Source: Mesorhizobium alhagi CCNWXJ12-2 (GTDB lineage: Bacteria; Pseudomonadota; Alphaproteobacteria; Rhizobiales; Rhizobiaceae). Taken from it: DNA of 64,000 bases. Shown here in pieces: positions 8,268 to 15,407 of this stretch (within the stretch, counting starts at the first letter, position 1; every line of letters starts with the position of its first letter). Under the pieces are notes generated by a model. It saw nothing but the letters and a program-made list of their open reading frames with translations. It searched no databases and had not been told where the DNA came from. The position numbers and the translations under genes were made by a program. The stretch lies in NCBI RefSeq assembly GCF_000236565.1, contig NZ_AHAM01000058.1:1-64000 (forward strand), read 5' to 3'.

Positions 8268-8731
8268 GCTTTGTGATCCTCGTTCGGGGCGAGGATTTGG
8301 GCGCTGAGTGACAGCGTGGTGATTCGCCCGCCGGTGTAAACATCGAATTTCGCAGCCGGATCGACTGGCGCGAGGAGCCAGATACACTCGGGACCGGCTA
8401 TTCCTGCCTTCGACGGGTGCGGATCATGGACAAGCAGCCCGCAGCGCATCAGAACCATGTGGTGTACGCCACGAGGCGAGATGCCCGAGGCCAAGTACAG
8501 GATGTCCGGAGCAAAGGTGCCGTGCATCATGATTGCTTCGAAGCCGCGATCGCGGAAGAACCTGTGAAACGACGGCCAGAACTGATCCAGGCCATTGGCG
8601 CGGAAGTCGGGGACATCTTCCAGCCTTATGCCAAGGAGGCTGGCGACGGCCGCTTCGGTGCAGTTGCCGCGCTCTTCCCGGGTCGCTGGGTCGTAGAGGA
8701 TGGTCTGGTCAACAAACGCCGGCCGGTTCAA
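8264..8731 (-). CDS. Putative papain-like cysteine protease/hydrolase of phage
   Basis: 155 residues from a TTG at 8731. This start is favoured because AAGGAG lies eight bases upstream and the TTG overlaps the previous stop (CTTGA). The motif GNCTEAAVASLLGI near residue 23 places a cysteine at the start of a helix, and a later HHMVLMRCGLLVHDPHPS supplies histidine and aspartate. That order (Cys, then His-Asp) is seen in C39/NlpC-like enzymes. It could be a prohead protease, a murein or peptide hydrolase, or an amidase. The assignment is from motif order only, and an upstream ATG at 8788 is a less likely start. Confidence 0.5.
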   Translation of the reverse strand: MNRPAFVDQTILYDPATREERGNCTEAAVASLLGIRLEDVPDFRANGLDQFWPSFHRFFRDRGFEAIMMHGTFAPDILYLASGISPRGVHHMVLMRCGLLVHDPHPSKAGIAGPECIWLLAPVDPAAKFDVYTGGRITTLSLSAQILAPNEDHKA

Positions 8732-8862
8732 GCGCGCTTCTCCTTCGCCGGAGGCAGCACGCTGATGACGCTCTGGCCGGCCAGGCAACGCCCAACGAGG
8801 CCCGGCAGGCCTTCGCCGACGCGGCGCGCGAGTCGCGGATCCTGGTGGAGTAGGGCGCTCAC
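8728..8862 (-). CDS. Small phage protein (44 aa), GTG start
   Basis: A short frame starting GTG at 8862, overlapping the stop of the gene before it (GTGA) and ending four bases inside the next start. The product begins with SALLHQDPRLARRVGEGLPG and is basic and helical. The tight coupling on both sides and the absence of any alternative gene in this 130-base gap support it. No family is recognised. Confidence 0.5.
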   Translation of the reverse strand: MSALLHQDPRLARRVGEGLPGLVGRCLAGQSVISVLPPAKEKRA

Positions 8863-9032
8863 GCCTGCCTCCGATAGTCGGCCACGGCCTGCTCGAGCAC
8901 GTCTAGTTCGCGGCGCTTGGTGATGATCTCGAGCTCGGGCCGCTTGTTGCGGCCGGATGAGAACGTATCCAGCCAGGTCGCCTTTGCCCGCGCCATCTTC
9001 TCGAGCTCGATCGCCATCTCGGAGGGGCTCAT
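8859..9032 (-). CDS. Small helical phage protein (57 aa)
   Basis: The ATG at 9032 overlaps the terminase stop as ATGA. The product begins MSPSEMAIELEKMARAKATW and is predicted to be almost entirely helical with many charged residues (EIITKRRELDVLEQ). Short coiled-coil proteins directly downstream of terminase are common in related prophages and are sometimes head-assembly or neck accessory proteins. No specific family is recognised. It fills what would otherwise be a 170-base gap. Confidence 0.6.
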   Translation of the reverse strand: MSPSEMAIELEKMARAKATWLDTFSSGRNKRPELEIITKRRELDVLEQAVADYRRQA

Positions 9033-10606
9033 GCTGCCATCCCCGACTTGTTGGAGCGGCGCGGCCGGCTGCGGCCATGCGGGCCGCGCATGTTGTGGGC
9101 CATCTGCGCCTTCTGGCGGATCGCGTCGGCCGCGTGCTCATGGCCGTTCTTCTCGATCGCCGGCATGAACAGGCTCATGCGCTGGTTCCACACCTTGGCG
9201 AAGCCCTCGAGGTGCTTGATGCCCTCCTTGCAGCGCGTCTCGTCGATGCGGTAGTTCGCGAAGTCGTCGCGCAGCTGGTCGATGCCCACTTCGACATCGA
9301 GGATGCGCGGCACGATCTCGATGTCGCGCAAGCCAAGGTCGGTCAGCATGTCGGCCGGCGTCTTCAGGATCTCTGCGCCATCGTGCTTGGTGTCGCCATC
9401 GTGCGGCAGGTAGTGCTTGCCCCACACGAAGTTTCGCTCGGATGCCCGCTCCTTCATCACGCGGACAACCGCGCTGTAGGGCTCGCCTGACGATTCGAGG
9501 AAATCAATCCAGTGATCCCACGGCCCGACCTTCTGGTGCATCCACACCACCTTGTTGCCGCGCAGATCCCAAAACGTGTTGACCGGCAGGCTGGGCACCA
9601 GCGGCACGGCGCATATGCGGCCGTCGCGGCGGGCCTCGGCGATCTGTGTCGACAGCCACAGCCCCTCGGACGAGACGGTGAAGGCCTCCTTGAGCGTGGA
9701 CGGATACTGCCGCCACATCTTCTCGTCGCTGCCGCCGAAGTCGTTCTTGCGCTTCGCCACGTACCAGGCGCGCTTGCGGGGGCTGATATCGCGCCCGATC
9801 TCGCCCTCGAGGCGGTGGAAGTAGGCGTTGTCCTTCGGCGAGATGACAACCAGGTCGGGGTCAGTCTCGTACTCGTCCGCATCCCACCATGAGGCGAAAT
9901 GCAGCTTGTAATCCATCGGCGAGAGCTTGCGGCCGGTCTCGAGAGTGGCCTGCGCCTCCTTCACCATGTCGGAGAAGTTGCCGTAGGGCGTCTCCACGGT
10001 CGATTCGACCACCACAACGCCGTGCTGGTCGACGGAGGGCAACGCGCCCTCCTGGATCTCGTTGGCGTGGTCGGGGTTCTTCGCGCAGATCTTGCCGTAC
10101 TCGGACACATGCAGGTACTGCAGCGTCGTTCCGCGTGTCGACGTCGCCACGGTGATGGATGAGCCGTGCTGCCAGTCCATCGCGTGCTTGGTGTCGTATT
10201 TCAGCGGGAACATTCCGCGCACCGCGGCCGGCAGGCGGTCCCACGCGAACTTGATCTTCTTCTGGAAGATGGTGAGGGCGGTTTGATCGTCCTGGGCGAT
10301 GACGGCGGCGCCGGTGTTCGGCACGAATATGCAGGCGTCCAGCATCATGATCTGCACCACGGTCGAGAAACCGCGCTGCCGGGCTTTCGGGATGACGTTC
10401 CGGTACCAGACCTCGTTAAGGAACTTGTCCTGCTCGGGCCACGGCACGAAGCGGACCGCGTTGCCGTCCTTGTCCGAAACCCAATACATGTTGCGGATGC
10501 GCCAGTGCGGATCCTTGAGCAGCTTGACGAGCTCGGCCGCGTCGATCGGCGCGACGAGCTCCGCCTGGTCGATCGCGGACGCCAGCGATGCGTAATCCCC
10601 GCTCAT
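9029..10606 (-). CDS. terL: Phage terminase large subunit
   Basis: 525 residues. An ATPase core is visible, with a Walker A-like ARQRGFST at about 75-82 and a Walker B region at about 163-171 in which HVSEYGKI supplies the acidic Glu169. The C-terminal half has nuclease-like acidic clusters (SWWDADEYETDPD, FWDLRG, LPHDGD). The enzyme cuts and pumps phage DNA into the head through the portal encoded two kilobases downstream. The basic C-terminal tail (GPHGRSRPRRSNK) may contact DNA or portal. It overlaps the small subunit by four bases. Confidence 0.88.
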   Translation of the reverse strand: MSGDYASLASAIDQAELVAPIDAAELVKLLKDPHWRIRNMYWVSDKDGNAVRFVPWPEQDKFLNEVWYRNVIPKARQRGFSTVVQIMMLDACIFVPNTGAAVIAQDDQTALTIFQKKIKFAWDRLPAAVRGMFPLKYDTKHAMDWQHGSSITVATSTRGTTLQYLHVSEYGKICAKNPDHANEIQEGALPSVDQHGVVVVESTVETPYGNFSDMVKEAQATLETGRKLSPMDYKLHFASWWDADEYETDPDLVVISPKDNAYFHRLEGEIGRDISPRKRAWYVAKRKNDFGGSDEKMWRQYPSTLKEAFTVSSEGLWLSTQIAEARRDGRICAVPLVPSLPVNTFWDLRGNKVVWMHQKVGPWDHWIDFLESSGEPYSAVVRVMKERASERNFVWGKHYLPHDGDTKHDGAEILKTPADMLTDLGLRDIEIVPRILDVEVGIDQLRDDFANYRIDETRCKEGIKHLEGFAKVWNQRMSLFMPAIEKNGHEHAADAIRQKAQMAHNMRGPHGRSRPRRSNKSGMAA

Positions 10607-11319
10607 GCGTCATCCTTCGGCCGGATGCCACGGGGCGCATCGTCATCCGCCGGCGCGCCGGCGGCCTTGGGCTTCACGCTCTGGCCGATGATCTCGCGTG
10701 CCAGCGCCTCGAGCGGGTCGCTGAACTCGACCTTCTTGTTCTCCTTGAACGCCTGGACGTTGGTGTGCTTGCCGATCATCTCGAGGCGGCGGGTACGATC
10801 GGAGAGCTTGATCTTCCGCACCAGGGCGATGACGGGCTTTGGCTTGCCGTCCTCCTCGCTGGCGCCGAGCACTTCCTCGACCTCGATGCCCGCCACCAGG
10901 CCCTTGCGCCAGATCAGCGGCCACTCGCGCATCGGCAGCAGGTTGCCGTCATCGTCGTACAGGTCGGCGAGGTCCGCCTCTACCTCGTCGACCAGGCGCG
11001 CAAGCACCCTGTCGGAATCGTACGTGGCGCGCTCCACCTGGCGCTCCAACTTCGGCTGGCTTAACATGCGCGACGCCTGCGCCTCGGCGGTTTTCGCGCT
11101 GTATCCAGCCCGGGTTGCAGCCTGCTTGCCGTTGAAATCCTTGAGATATTCCGCAACGAACAGCTTCTGCTGGTCCGTCAGCACGCCCGCATTGACCTTT
11201 GCCGCCGTTTTTGCAGCCGCCTTCACAGGCTTAACGGGCCGCTTCGCAGGCTTCGCAGCAGGCTTGGCGGCCGGCTTTTTAGCCGGCTTTTTGGTGGTCT
11301 TTGCGGGCTTCTTCGCCAT
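10603..11319 (-). CDS. terS: Phage terminase small subunit with basic N-terminal tail
   Basis: 238 residues. The first about 42 residues are a lysine/alanine/proline repeat (KKPAKKPAAKPAAKPAKR) like the tails of histone H1 or HU-type proteins. The Terminase_2 domain follows at about 45-215, recognised by LTDQQKLFVAEYLKDFNGKQ and ATRAGYSAKTAEAQASRML. It recognises the packaging site and loads the large subunit. The basic tail probably adds non-specific DNA affinity. The gene starts just downstream of the 138-aa twin-arginine protein and ends overlapping terL by four bases. Confidence 0.85.
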   Translation of the reverse strand: MAKKPAKTTKKPAKKPAAKPAAKPAKRPVKPVKAAAKTAAKVNAGVLTDQQKLFVAEYLKDFNGKQAATRAGYSAKTAEAQASRMLSQPKLERQVERATYDSDRVLARLVDEVEADLADLYDDDGNLLPMREWPLIWRKGLVAGIEVEEVLGASEEDGKPKPVIALVRKIKLSDRTRRLEMIGKHTNVQAFKENKKVEFSDPLEALAREIIGQSVKPKAAGAPADDDAPRGIRPKDDA

Positions 11320-11321
11320 AG

Positions 11322-11738
11322 TCAGTCGAACAGCCCCGCAAGGATGCCGCGATAGTCCGCGATCTCGATGGCGCGGCGGCGCTCGTACTGTCGCAAGCGC
11401 TGGATCCGCATCTTCTCGGTGAGGCTGACAGAGCGAAGCGAAGCGACGTTCGGATCCAAGGCGCTGACGTACTGGTCGCGCTTCTCTTTGGCGACCTGCG
11501 CGTCCGATTTGCCGATCAGGCGCTCGAGGCGGCGCGTTGTGCGCTGCATCCTGCTTTCGGACATCACCTCGCAGGCGTCATCGCCGGCGCTATCAACCTC
11601 GCCATCCTTGCCGCCGAGATACTGGCCGACGCCTGGCATGTTGAGATCAGCCATGCTCATCTCGGCCGCCGACTTCACGGCCGAAGGGCCGGCGGCAGCG
11701 CCGACGCCAAGGAACTGCAGGAAGGCGCGGCGTTTCAT
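11322..11738 (-). CDS. Phage protein with twin-arginine-like N-terminus
   Basis: 138 residues. The N-terminus MKRRAFLQFLGVGAAAGPSA looks like a Tat signal: RR followed by FLQFLG and a small hydrophobic stretch. The rest is a charged helical region (RTTRRLERLIGKSDAQVAKE) ending hydrophobic. If the signal is used, the product would be exported folded to the periplasm or membrane, which is unusual for a gene beside terminase. If not, the segment may be a membrane or capsid anchor. It overlaps the upstream 79-aa gene by four bases. The family is not recognised. Confidence 0.6.
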   Translation of the reverse strand: MKRRAFLQFLGVGAAAGPSAVKSAAEMSMADLNMPGVGQYLGGKDGEVDSAGDDACEVMSESRMQRTTRRLERLIGKSDAQVAKEKRDQYVSALDPNVASLRSVSLTEKMRIQRLRQYERRRAIEIADYRGILAGLFD

Positions 11739-11974
11739 TCGGCCGGCGTCTCCACAGAGTTCAACGCCTCGGCCGCCGCGGTTAGTTGGGCGGCATAGCG
11801 CAGTTGCTCATCGGCTGCCGCCCGAATGCTGCGGGCCTCTGCTTCGGTGTCTGCCGCGTCACTGAGCTTTCGGTCGGCGCTATGGGTGGCGCGCTTCGCC
11901 TGCTCGAGCAGAAGCTTCTGTGCTTCCGCCATTGGGTGATCCTCGCGGTAAAAGCCCTGTTTGGTGTCGCTCAT
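11735..11974 (-). CDS. Small coiled-coil phage protein (79 aa)
   Basis: 79 residues, alanine- and glutamate-rich and almost wholly helical (AEAQKLLLEQAKRATHSADR and similar heptads), no cysteine, no signal. It overlaps both neighbours by four bases. No family is recognised. Such proteins near small terminase can be packaging cofactors, but that is only positional. Confidence 0.55.
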   Translation of the reverse strand: MSDTKQGFYREDHPMAEAQKLLLEQAKRATHSADRKLSDAADTEAEARSIRAAADEQLRYAAQLTAAAEALNSVETPAE

Positions 11975-12282
11975 TGCGTCCTCCTGAGATCAAGCGCCGA
12001 TCGGCCGGGCAGGGGATCGCCAAGCGCGCGGCTGGTGAAGTTGCGGGTGTCGTCGGCTCGGCGGATGCGCCGGTGCCATTCGTCCTCCTGGTCGCGGATG
12101 GCGGCGATCGGCACGAACACGCTCATGTCGCCGGCGTCCTGACCGCGCCTGGCGCGCAGCTGCTCGAGGTTTGCGGCGCGGCGTTCACGCTCGCGGTCGC
12201 GCAGCTTGCGCTTGGCCTCGGCGGCCATCTGCAGGCGGGTCTTGCCCCATGGGGCGTCGTCGTCTCTGATGCGGTCAGTCAT
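11971..12282 (-). CDS. Small basic phage protein (103 aa)
   Basis: 103 residues, strongly charged with a long arginine/glutamate helix (KRKLRDRERERRAANLEQLR) in the N-terminal half and a short hydrophobic patch in the middle (MSVFVPIAAIRDQ). It overlaps neighbours by four bases on each side. No recognised family; it could be a small nucleic-acid-binding or scaffold-like protein. Confidence 0.55.
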   Translation of the reverse strand: MTDRIRDDDAPWGKTRLQMAAEAKRKLRDRERERRAANLEQLRARRGQDAGDMSVFVPIAAIRDQEDEWHRRIRRADDTRNFTSRALGDPLPGRSALDLRRTQ

Positions 12283-12713
12283 TGCGGTACTCCTGTCACC
12301 ATGTACGCTTTGGTCCGGCCCTTCTTGGCCGCCTCCACCTCGACGAGCACGCCATTGGCGAGCAGGTTTGTGATCTGTCCCCTGACGTGCTCGTAGGTCA
12401 TGTTGCAGCGGTCGCCGATCTCGCGGAGGCTGGTATCGACGATGCCGAAGGCGCCGGCCGCTTCGTCCATAGCCTTGAGCACGATCTTGGCTGCCGGGGA
12501 GAGCGGCCGCGCCGGCTTAGGTGCAGCCACCACGGGCTTTGGCGCGGCGGCGCCGGCGTCCTCCTCGGCGAAGATGCCGTCGAAATGGCGCTGGACGTAA
12601 GCTGTGGGTGAGACGCCCGCTGCCTTCGCGGCTCGCTCGAGGCGGCGGTTGAAGTCACGGTCGCATCTGACCGTGAACCGATAGACCTGCATGTCGTCGT
12701 AGTTGGTCATCAC
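12279..12713 (-). CDS. DNA-binding protein: RHH-like N-terminus plus winged helix
   Basis: 144 residues. Residues about 8-45 ([20 protein letters not shown], then [12 protein letters not shown]) look like a ribbon-helix-helix module. A Pro/Ala linker follows at about 55-75. The C-terminal half is a winged helix, with an ATPase-free helix-turn-helix around [20 protein letters not shown] and a wing ending [16 protein letters not shown]-like. It may be a phage regulator or a replication accessory. It is directly downstream of the GapR-like gene with a four-base overlap. Two start codons (12713 and 12710) are adjacent. Confidence 0.6.
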   Translation of the reverse strand: MMTNYDDMQVYRFTVRCDRDFNRRLERAAKAAGVSPTAYVQRHFDGIFAEEDAGAAAPKPVVAAPKPARPLSPAAKIVLKAMDEAAGAFGIVDTSLREIGDRCNMTYEHVRGQITNLLANGVLVEVEAAKKGRTKAYMVTGVPQ

Positions 12714-13099
12714 GCCATCCCAAGCGCGGCCATGTAGAGATCGAGGATCGCCTCCTCCTCCTGCCGCTCGGCCTGGTCCTTCTTGCGAAGTTTGATGATG
12801 GTGCGGACCGCCTTCACGTCAAATCCGGTTCCCTTCAACTCCTGGAAGATCTCGCGGATATCCTCGGCGATCGTGGCCTTCTCCTCCTCGAGGCGCTCGA
12901 CGCGCTCGATGAAGGCGCGCAGTTGGCCGGCGGCCACGGTCTGATAGGTTTCCTCCCCGGTTTCCTTCTCGGTGAACATTTCCGTGGTGTTCGGATCCCT
13001 GTCGCTGTTCAAGACCTTGAGCGCGGCCTTGACCGTGCTCATCGGGATGTCGCCGGTGTCTTTGCCGCCGCTACGGATGCGGATCGTGGGCTCGCTCAT
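12710..13099 (-). CDS. Phage-encoded GapR-like nucleoid protein (DUF2312)
   Basis: 129 residues from the ATG at 13099, chosen for its GGAGG site at good spacing. A longer frame from 13135 has none. Residues about 56-128 match the GapR/DUF2312 family closely: [20 protein letters not shown], then [20 protein letters not shown], then [17 protein letters not shown]. GapR in Caulobacter binds overtwisted DNA ahead of replication and transcription forks and helps gyrase. The first about 55 residues, beginning [15 protein letters not shown], are an extra domain not found in the short cellular form. It lies immediately downstream of the replication initiator, overlapping it by four bases, which suggests a role in phage DNA replication. 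Confidence 0.85.
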   Translation of the reverse strand: MSEPTIRIRSGGKDTGDIPMSTVKAALKVLNSDRDPNTTEMFTEKETGEETYQTVAAGQLRAFIERVERLEEEKATIAEDIREIFQELKGTGFDVKAVRTIIKLRKKDQAERQEEEAILDLYMAALGMA

Positions 13100-13968
13100 G
13101 CCGGTCCTCCTTGTTGCTGGATGTGCTCCGGCCAACGGGTCTTCCGGAGAAATTTGCGTAAGCTGACCGCGCGCTCGACGGCGGCCGGCGTGAGGTCGCG
13201 GCGCTTTTTCAGGTCAGCGAGCCATGCGCTCCATTCGGGCCGGTCGGGGGTGATGATGAAATCGCCGTCCTTGTCGAAGGGAGGCGCGCCGTCGAGCTCG
13301 CGGAACTGCTTGAGGCGAAGGTAGGGGAGCATGTGGGCAGGTTTGCCGCGCAGCGCCCTGAGGCGGCAGAAGGCCTCGGCGCACAGCGATGCTGTCGCCT
13401 GCTCGTCGGGTGTCAGGCGATCGAACACTGTCTCGGCCGCGGCGCGGCTGTCGGGAAGCTGGCTCTGCGGCCATCCTTTCCACAATATCTTGAAAGCCCC
13501 CCCAACCTCCGGGCGCGCTTGCGCGCTAGGTGGATTGGTGTTGGAAGATACTGGATTGGTAGTAGGAACGTCGTTCCGGACCTTTCGGAAAGAGGTTCCG
13601 GACCTTTCGGAAAGAGCTTCCGCACCTTCTGGAAAAGGACCGGAACCACGTTCCGCACCTTTTTCTACATCTTGTGCCTCTGGCCATGCGGCCTGGTATT
13701 CGTGATTGCGCCATTTCTGGCCCCGGAAACCGTGTTCAGTGCGCTTGATCCAACCGGCGGTTTCCGCAATTTCAAGGTGCGTGCGGACGCTGCGATCGGT
13801 GAGGCCGGTTGCGCTCGCCAAATCCTCTTGCGTTGGGTAACAGCCGCCACCGAGATCGTTCATGAAACAGGAAACCGTCAGTAGGAGATGCCTAGTCGTC
13901 GGTGGCAAGTCCGACCTGATGATGCGGTGACGCCATGACCACGCCCGGCTGATACCTGTCTCACTCAT
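13096..13968 (-). CDS. Phage replication initiator, helix-turn-helix (lambda O-like layout)
   Basis: 290 residues. An N-terminal winged-helix region at about 25-75 ([20 protein letters not shown]) is of the type found in phage replication proteins. Residues about 95-155 are low-complexity and encoded by iteron-like DNA repeats (13573-13668). The C-terminal part (about 160-290) is helical. This resembles lambda O, whose gene contains the origin it binds. It would open the origin and recruit host helicase, with loader and helicase coming from the host because none is visible here. The family assignment of the C-terminal part is uncertain. Confidence 0.7.
   Translation of the reverse strand: MSETGISRAWSWRHRIIRSDLPPTTRHLLLTVSCFMNDLGGGCYPTQEDLASATGLTDRSVRTHLEIAETAGWIKRTEHGFRGQKWRNHEYQAAWPEAQDVEKGAERGSGPFPEGAEALSERSGTSFRKVRNDVPTTNPVSSNTNPPSAQARPEVGGAFKILWKGWPQSQLPDSRAAAETVFDRLTPDEQATASLCAEAFCRLRALRGKPAHMLPYLRLKQFRELDGAPPFDKDGDFIITPDRPEWSAWLADLKKRRDLTPAAVERAVSLRKFLRKTRWPEHIQQQGGPA
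13573..13668. repeat. Iteron cluster inside replication gene, candidate phage origin
   Basis: Repeats with a core of TTCCGGACCTTTCGGAA start at 13573, 13595 and 13617, an exact 22-bp period, with the first two identical over 21 bp and the third diverged. A fourth partial copy starts at 13650. Each carries short inverted arms TTCCG and CGGAA. A more AT-rich tract follows on the left (13540-13572). Iterons nested in the initiator gene, next to an AT-rich tract, are the arrangement of the lambda origin. Confidence 0.65.
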
Positions 13969-14339
13969 GCGTGCCTCATCCGGCGATTGAACCGGCTCTG
14001 GCGGGTGCGGTACTCCTTATCGGTGCGGACCTGCATGCGGTGGTTTGACTTCCTGCGCGGCGAGCAGATCGTGGCGACGATGCCGGCGTGGATGACGAGC
14101 CGCATGCGTGGCGTGTTGACGTTGGTGAGCCCAGCGAGGGCTGCGGCAAGCACGGCCGGCGTCAGGATGTCGGCGCGAACCTTTTCCATCGTCGTGCCGG
14201 CGGCCGCGCAATGCGCCTTGGCGACGGCGCGGGGGTTCATGGCGTCGTCGCAGGCGATCTCAACGCCGAGGATGCGCTGCACGTAGCGCGTGACGGCGTG
14301 ATAGCTCACGCGGTGTGCGTGCTCTGCTATCGCGTCCAT
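13965..14339 (-). CDS. Phage early protein of unknown function (124 aa)
   Basis: 124 residues, basic. The middle (LTPAVLAAALAGLTNVNTPR) is a hydrophobic-helical stretch and the C-terminus is arginine-rich (SPRRKSNHRMQVRTDKEYR) as in nucleic-acid-binding proteins. It overlaps the replication gene by four bases and the 46-aa gene by 13. No family is recognised. Its place between the Cro-like gene and the initiator suggests an early function. Confidence 0.55.
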   Translation of the reverse strand: MDAIAEHAHRVSYHAVTRYVQRILGVEIACDDAMNPRAVAKAHCAAAGTTMEKVRADILTPAVLAAALAGLTNVNTPRMRLVIHAGIVATICSPRRKSNHRMQVRTDKEYRTRQSRFNRRMRHA

Positions 14340-14467
14340 CGGCCCCCTGGCAGCCTCCCGTACGGCTTGTGACCCTCGATCTCCTGCCGGGCTTTCCAGT
14401 CGACCAACTCGGCGATGATGTCGGCGACGGTGCGGACTGGACGCGAATCGTCAGGCTGCTGCGTCAT
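14327..14467 (-). CDS. Small phage early protein (46 aa)
   Basis: Frame from ATG 14467 to TAG at 14327. It begins MTQQPDDSRPVRTVADIIAE and is overlapped by the ends of both neighbours (17 and 13 bases). Continuity of the coupled operon supports it. No family is recognised. Confidence 0.5.
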   Translation of the reverse strand: MTQQPDDSRPVRTVADIIAELVDWKARQEIEGHKPYGRLPGGRWTR

Positions 14468-14693
14468 GGGCGGCCTCCTCGACCATCCCCCACACCGAGG
14501 CGGGGGCTTCGCAACCCAGCGCAGCGAGATCGGCTGTCATGGCGAGGTAGTATTTCGGCGGGATTTCGCCGCGGTCGCGCCACGCCCATACGGCCTGCGG
14601 TGTTTTCAGGCCGTAGCGGGTTGCCAACGCAGAATTTCCGCCGAGATGGTCAATGACCTCATCGACGGTAGTAAGGCTTTTGGTGGGTGACAC
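14451..14693 (-). CDS. Cro-like regulator, first gene of left operon
   Basis: 80 residues from a GTG at 14693. The segment TTVDEVIDHLGGNSALATRY, then GLKTPQAVWAWRDRGEIPPK, is the helix-turn-helix pattern of small Cro-like phage proteins that bind near a repressor operator. It is the first gene read from the left early promoter and is divergent from the C1-type repressor, the classical arrangement for a lytic switch. It probably binds the 17-bp operators described at 14733 and 14758. Partner specificity is inferred from position. Confidence 0.7.
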   Translation of the reverse strand: MSPTKSLTTVDEVIDHLGGNSALATRYGLKTPQAVWAWRDRGEIPPKYYLAMTADLAALGCEAPASVWGMVEEAAHDAAA

Positions 14694-14726
14694 TTCGCAA
14701 CCATCCTCATTGGACGTTGGTTGCGG

Positions 14727-14755
14727 ACGTTAATCAACAATTCATTGATCTGCAA
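14727..14755 (-). promoter_or_regulatory. Left early promoter (minus strand) with nested operator
   Basis: On the minus strand TTGCAG (14755-14750) and TAACGT (14732-14727) are separated by exactly 17 bases, and the whole spacer (14733-14749) is the dyad ATCAACAATTCATTGAT. It would drive the Cro-like gene at 14693. Binding of repressor in the spacer would block RNA polymerase directly. Confidence 0.6.
14733..14749. promoter_or_regulatory. Phage operator, 17-bp site (left)
   Basis: The 17-bp sequence ATCAACAATTCATTGAT has ATCAA/TTGAT inverted arms. An identical copy lies at 15415-15431, where it occupies the corresponding position in the right promoter. Confidence 0.7.
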
Positions 14756-14757
14756 CC

Positions 14758-14774
14758 ATCAATAAGTTGGTGAT
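14758..14774. promoter_or_regulatory. Phage operator, second 17-bp site
   Basis: ATCAATAAGTTGGTGAT matches the reverse complement of the main operator at 14 of 17 positions. It lies between the left promoter and the repressor start, where it could autoregulate the repressor. Confidence 0.55.
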
Positions 14775-14808
14775 GGCAATTGCCTTTGAGTTGTAAGATA
14801 TTGTTGAA

Positions 14809-15117
14809 ATGGACAGGGGGCTTCCAGATACCAGCAAAGAATCGATCGGCCAGCGCTTGGCGCGGGTGCGCGAAGCGCTGGGCTGGAACCAATCCACGCT
14901 GGCAACTTCGCTCGGGATGTCGACCCAGCGATGGAACAACTACGAGAAGGGCAAGACCCTGCCTCCGCCCGACGTGCTCGCAAAATTCTGGCAGACTACC
15001 GGAGCGACGTCCGACTACATCCTGTTCGGGCGCCGCGACGGTATGTCCGTTGAGCTGATAAAGAAGTTGGACGCGCAGCAGCGCGCCCAGCGTGGCTCTG
15101 GCTCTATCGCTGGATAG
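14809..15117 (+). CDS. C1-type phage repressor (HTH_3), possibly leaderless
   Basis: 102 residues. The helix-turn-helix SIGQRLARVREALGWNQSTL, then ATSLGMSTQRWNNYEKGKTL, is a clear XRE/HTH_3 domain at about 12-65. The remaining C-terminal segment is too short to be a LexA-type peptidase, so induction would need another signal. The repressor maintains lysogeny by silencing both early promoters. The start ATG has no ribosome site, and a -10-like TAAGAT (14794-14799) places transcription almost at the ATG, as for lambda cI from PRM. The gene converges with a minus-strand 66-aa gene. Confidence 0.75.
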   Translation: MDRGLPDTSKESIGQRLARVREALGWNQSTLATSLGMSTQRWNNYEKGKTLPPPDVLAKFWQTTGATSDYILFGRRDGMSVELIKKLDAQQRAQRGSGSIAG

Positions 15118-15304
15118 AAACGACCTTCTTTTGAAGACTATGGCCGTCCTCCTCATCCCTCTTCGGGGTCAGGAAGTCGTCGAGCAGCTCGCTCATGTAG
15201 CGCAGCACGATCCTCGCATCGGCCGCCTTTTCCGGTAACTGCGTAGCGATTTGCATCGCCTGGCGACGTAGCCACGCGTCTCGTCCACGTTCTTCCTCAG
15301 TCAT
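15104..15304 (-). CDS. Small phage protein opposite the repressor (66 aa)
   Basis: 66 residues from the ATG at 15304, with TTG at 15322 as a longer alternative. The protein begins MTEEERGRDAWLRRQAMQIA and continues acidic and helical to LRYMSELLDDFLTPKRDEE. It converges on the repressor gene and overlaps its end by 14 bases, so antisense interplay is possible. It could be an antirepressor or a moron, but no family is recognised. Confidence 0.45.
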   Translation of the reverse strand: MTEEERGRDAWLRRQAMQIATQLPEKAADARIVLRYMSELLDDFLTPKRDEEDGHSLQKKVVSIQR

Positions 15305-15384
15305 TTCGCCCCAAAACTCCAACTACTGCCCGCGAATCGGCCCCGCATCAATCAAGAGCCATCATTCCTGTTGCCTGTCCTGAA

Positions 15385-15401
15385 ATCAATAGATTGTTGA
15401 A
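15385..15401. promoter_or_regulatory. Phage operator, third 17-bp site
   Basis: ATCAATAGATTGTTGAA matches the reverse complement of the main operator at 14 of 17 positions. It lies just upstream of the right promoter -35 box. Confidence 0.5.
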
Positions 15402-15407
15402 AAGTGT

